Source: Nitrospira lenta
GTDB taxonomy: Bacteria > Nitrospirota > Nitrospiria > Nitrospirales > Nitrospiraceae
Direction: 5' to 3'
Assembly (NCBI GenBank): GCA_945906715.1
Contig: CAMDRK010000155.1
Coordinates: forward strand, 1 to 6,492
Length of the DNA stretch: 6,492 nt
Below are positions 5,330-6,492 of this stretch, piece after piece. Below the pieces are notes generated by a model. The model had not been told where the DNA came from. It was given only the letters and a program-made list of their open reading frames with translations, and ran no database searches. The translations under genes were made by a program, and so were the position numbers. How positions within the stretch are numbered: position 1 is the first letter of the stretch; each line of letters begins with the position of its first letter.

Positions 5330-5437
5330 TCACTCCATTCTCCCGAGCAACAACTTCACGATCACACCGACCGCAAAGCCTCCCAGGAAAAACGCACCCG
5401 CCCAGTACACCAGCGCATCGACGGCTGCTTGATCCAT
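5330..5437 (-). CDS. Tiny single-span membrane protein, candidate minor coat protein (35 residues)
   Basis: On the minus strand the ATG at 5437 opens MDQAAVDALVYWAGAFFLGG followed by FAVGVIVKLLLGRME and TGA. It is 35 residues with an acidic N-terminus, one membrane span (about 9-30) and a K/R-containing tail. The ribosome binding site GAGGGG (5449-5444) overlaps the stop codon of the ATPase gene and is 6 bases from the ATG, which suggests translational coupling. Size, topology and place between the ATPase and coat genes fit inovirus minor coat proteins such as pVII or pIX (about 32-33 residues in Ff). That role is inferred, since such proteins share little sequence. It is too short for most ORF callers. 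Confidence 0.68.
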   Translation of the reverse strand: MDQAAVDALVYWAGAFFLGGFAVGVIVKLLLGRME

Positions 5438-5448
5438 CCTGCACCCCT

Positions 5449-6492
5449 CTACAGCCCTGGCGGAGTCGCCAACAAGCCAGGCGGTGACGCAAGCAACCCC
5501 GGCGGACTCGCCAAAAGATCCGTCCCTCCGGTCACCGCCGCAGGGGGAGGATCAGCCGGTGCCAGGCTCACCGTCCTGTCGATGTTCGGACTCTCCGCAG
5601 ACGACGAAGGCGCCAGGCTCGACGCAAATGCTTGCTCCGATCGCGTGCCGCCATAGAGCACTCCCGTACCAGAGAGCACCCGCACGCCGCGCACCAGGCG
5701 CGAGGAGACCGTGCCGCCTGACTCTCCCGCGATTTCGTCCTCCGTCATGAGATGTCCGTCATCCGACACCCAGAGCCATTCCACCTTGCCACCCCGGATC
5801 GTCGTCATGCCGCCTTGAATGTGTATCGGCCGCACCGCAGAAGGCACCGCGACCGGCACAGGTGCTACCGGCTGAGACCCGTGGAACGCAGGAAGCGGAG
5901 GCGGCGTCGGGAGCGTCGATGCTAAGGCTGCTGGTGCAGGCTTGGCACCGGAGAGCCAGCCCCCAAACGCCACCCACGCGACCGCCACGAACAACCCGAG
6001 CCCTCCGACGATCAACGTTGGACTCTTCAACATGGAGCCTCCGCGCGCGGTTTCGCGCACCGTGGCCGACGAATAGCTGGAATAGTAGGCGTAGAGCTTC
6101 GGCTCGTACTTGCCCGAAAACATCCGAATCACTTCCAGCTCCTCAGGGTTGCCCCTCACGGAGGCTTGATACCGATTCTTCAAGCCAAACCGATCTAGCC
6201 GGCGAAACTTCGTGGTCGCTTCTACCAACCGATTCACTCCAAGGGTGACTTGCCCATACTGTTGACACATCAGCACCAGGTCGATGCCCCGATGCCGATG
6301 CGTTTCGAGCCACCGCAAGAGCTGAGGGTCCGTCTTGTCTCTCGATCGGAACACAGTTTGCACTTCGTCGATCAACACCGCGGACCCAGGCTCCACATCC
6401 AGCAGACCCGTCTTTACTTCTTCGCCGGAGTTCCAGAGCGTAATCTGTTGTTGCAGCACAGCCAGTTCAACGCCCTCAAACAACGCGAGCCG
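5449..6492 (-). CDS. zot: Zot/pI-type filamentous phage assembly ATPase (5' end outside window)
   Basis: The frame is open through the window edge; 347 residues are visible and the Walker A region lies beyond it. The visible cytoplasmic part carries the Zot signature: a Walker B stretch SAVLIDEVQTVF (D42, E43) followed by LLRWLETHRHRGIDLVLMCQ, nearly identical in form to the L-x-x-H-R-H-x-G-x-D segment of the family, then FRRLDRFG. A single membrane span (SPTLIVGGLGLFVAVAWVAF, about residues 158-180) leads to a periplasmic tail with a proline-rich linker (LPTPPPLPAF) and a small domain around VEWLWVSDDGHLMTEDEI. pI/Zot proteins use ATP at the inner membrane to extrude phage DNA while adding coat subunits. 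The extreme C-terminus is a threefold LLAxPPG repeat. An apparent start at 6483 is only an internal TTG. It heads the visible operon with the 35-residue and coat genes. Confidence 0.92.
   Translation of the reverse strand, partial: RLALFEGVELAVLQQQITLWNSGEEVKTGLLDVEPGSAVLIDEVQTVFRSRDKTDPQLLRWLETHRHRGIDLVLMCQQYGQVTLGVNRLVEATTKFRRLDRFGLKNRYQASVRGNPEELEVIRMFSGKYEPKLYAYYSSYSSATVRETARGGSMLKSPTLIVGGLGLFVAVAWVAFGGWLSGAKPAPAALASTLPTPPPLPAFHGSQPVAPVPVAVPSAVRPIHIQGGMTTIRGGKVEWLWVSDDGHLMTEDEIAGESGGTVSSRLVRGVRVLSGTGVLYGGTRSEQAFASSLAPSSSAESPNIDRTVSLAPADPPPAAVTGGTDLLASPPGLLASPPGLLATPPGL
5455..5517 (-). repeat. Threefold 21-bp tandem repeat at the 3' end of the Zot-type gene
   Basis: Three consecutive 21-bp units (5517-5497, 5496-5476, 5475-5455) encode LLASPPG, LLASPPG and LLATPPG, followed by a final L and the stop codon. 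The units use different synonymous codons (for example CTT/TTG and CCG/CCT/CCA), so the peptide has been kept while the DNA has drifted. Confidence 0.85.

Larger units (their letters stand above)
2631..6492. mobile_element. Integrated inovirus-like (filamentous phage) element, partial
   Basis: The stretch from the tRNA-Arg to the window end combines an integrase, an excisionase-like HTH protein, a RadC-like gene, and a minus-strand block of Zot-type ATPase, tiny membrane protein, coat-like precursor and coat-like 47-residue protein. A Zot/pI ATPase next to a signal-peptide-bearing coat protein of about 45 mature residues is the hallmark of inoviruses. Tyrosine integrases are known in some integrated inoviruses. 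Missing from view are a replication initiator, a single-strand-binding protein, an adsorption protein and a secretin, which could lie to the right of 6492. The left boundary at the tRNA is inferred. No second attachment site is visible in the window. Confidence 0.65.

Noticed and set aside
5298..5492. 64-residue minus-strand open frame between the ATPase and coat genes
   Set aside because: It overlaps the 35-residue gene in another frame, the end of the ATPase gene and the coat start. It is Cys/Arg-rich without a ribosome binding site, so the 35-residue frame is preferred.
5455..5517. Tandem repeat as a CRISPR-like array
   Set aside because: The units are contiguous 21-bp coding repeats without spacers, inside a reading frame.

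Overview
The window reads as a high-GC bacterial accessory region. My best guess for the host is a Nitrospira-type member of Nitrospirota, from the mix of small Sel1-type exported proteins, a GNAT toxin, a likely ISNCY transposase relic and the codon bias. This is recognition only, and a proteobacterial host is not excluded. The window divides at a tRNA-Arg(TCT) gene on the minus strand (2554-2630).

Left of the tRNA (1-2550) is host-side accessory DNA with several decayed mobile pieces. It opens with the C-terminal part of a GNAT acetyltransferase of the kind used as a toxin in type II toxin-antitoxin pairs. A frameshifted tyrosine-recombinase remnant follows on the opposite strand (369-562). 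Next come a secreted Sel1-repeat protein (702-1304), an unrecognised 83-residue protein with a strong ribosome binding site (1540-1791), a possible small zinc-ribbon protein (2030-2215), and the 5' end of a transposase gene carrying an internal amber codon (about 2279-2548), which stops almost at the tRNA 3' end.

Right of the tRNA (2631-6492, running off the window) is what I interpret as an integrated filamentous phage (inovirus) or inovirus-derived element. The minus strand carries an excisionase-like HTH protein followed by a tyrosine integrase that ends 19 bp from the tRNA. A short RadC-like JAMM-domain gene lies on the plus strand. The inovirus structural block then runs leftward from the window end: a Zot/pI-type assembly ATPase (5' end outside the window), a 35-residue single-span membrane protein, a 66-residue major-coat-like precursor with a signal peptide, and a 47-residue coat-like protein without one. 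The 35- and 47-residue genes were found by reading the minus strand directly and are easy to miss.

The roughly 290 bp between the excisionase and RadC-like genes holds four inverted repeats. It is a candidate phage intergenic region (origin or packaging), though it could simply be a divergent promoter region. Replication initiator, single-strand-binding protein, adsorption protein and secretin genes are not in the window and would be expected beyond position 6492.

The most interesting points are the two coat-like proteins with matching transmembrane cores, only one of which has an export signal; the RadC-like gene embedded in the phage; and the unusual position of the integrase on the 5' side of the tRNA.
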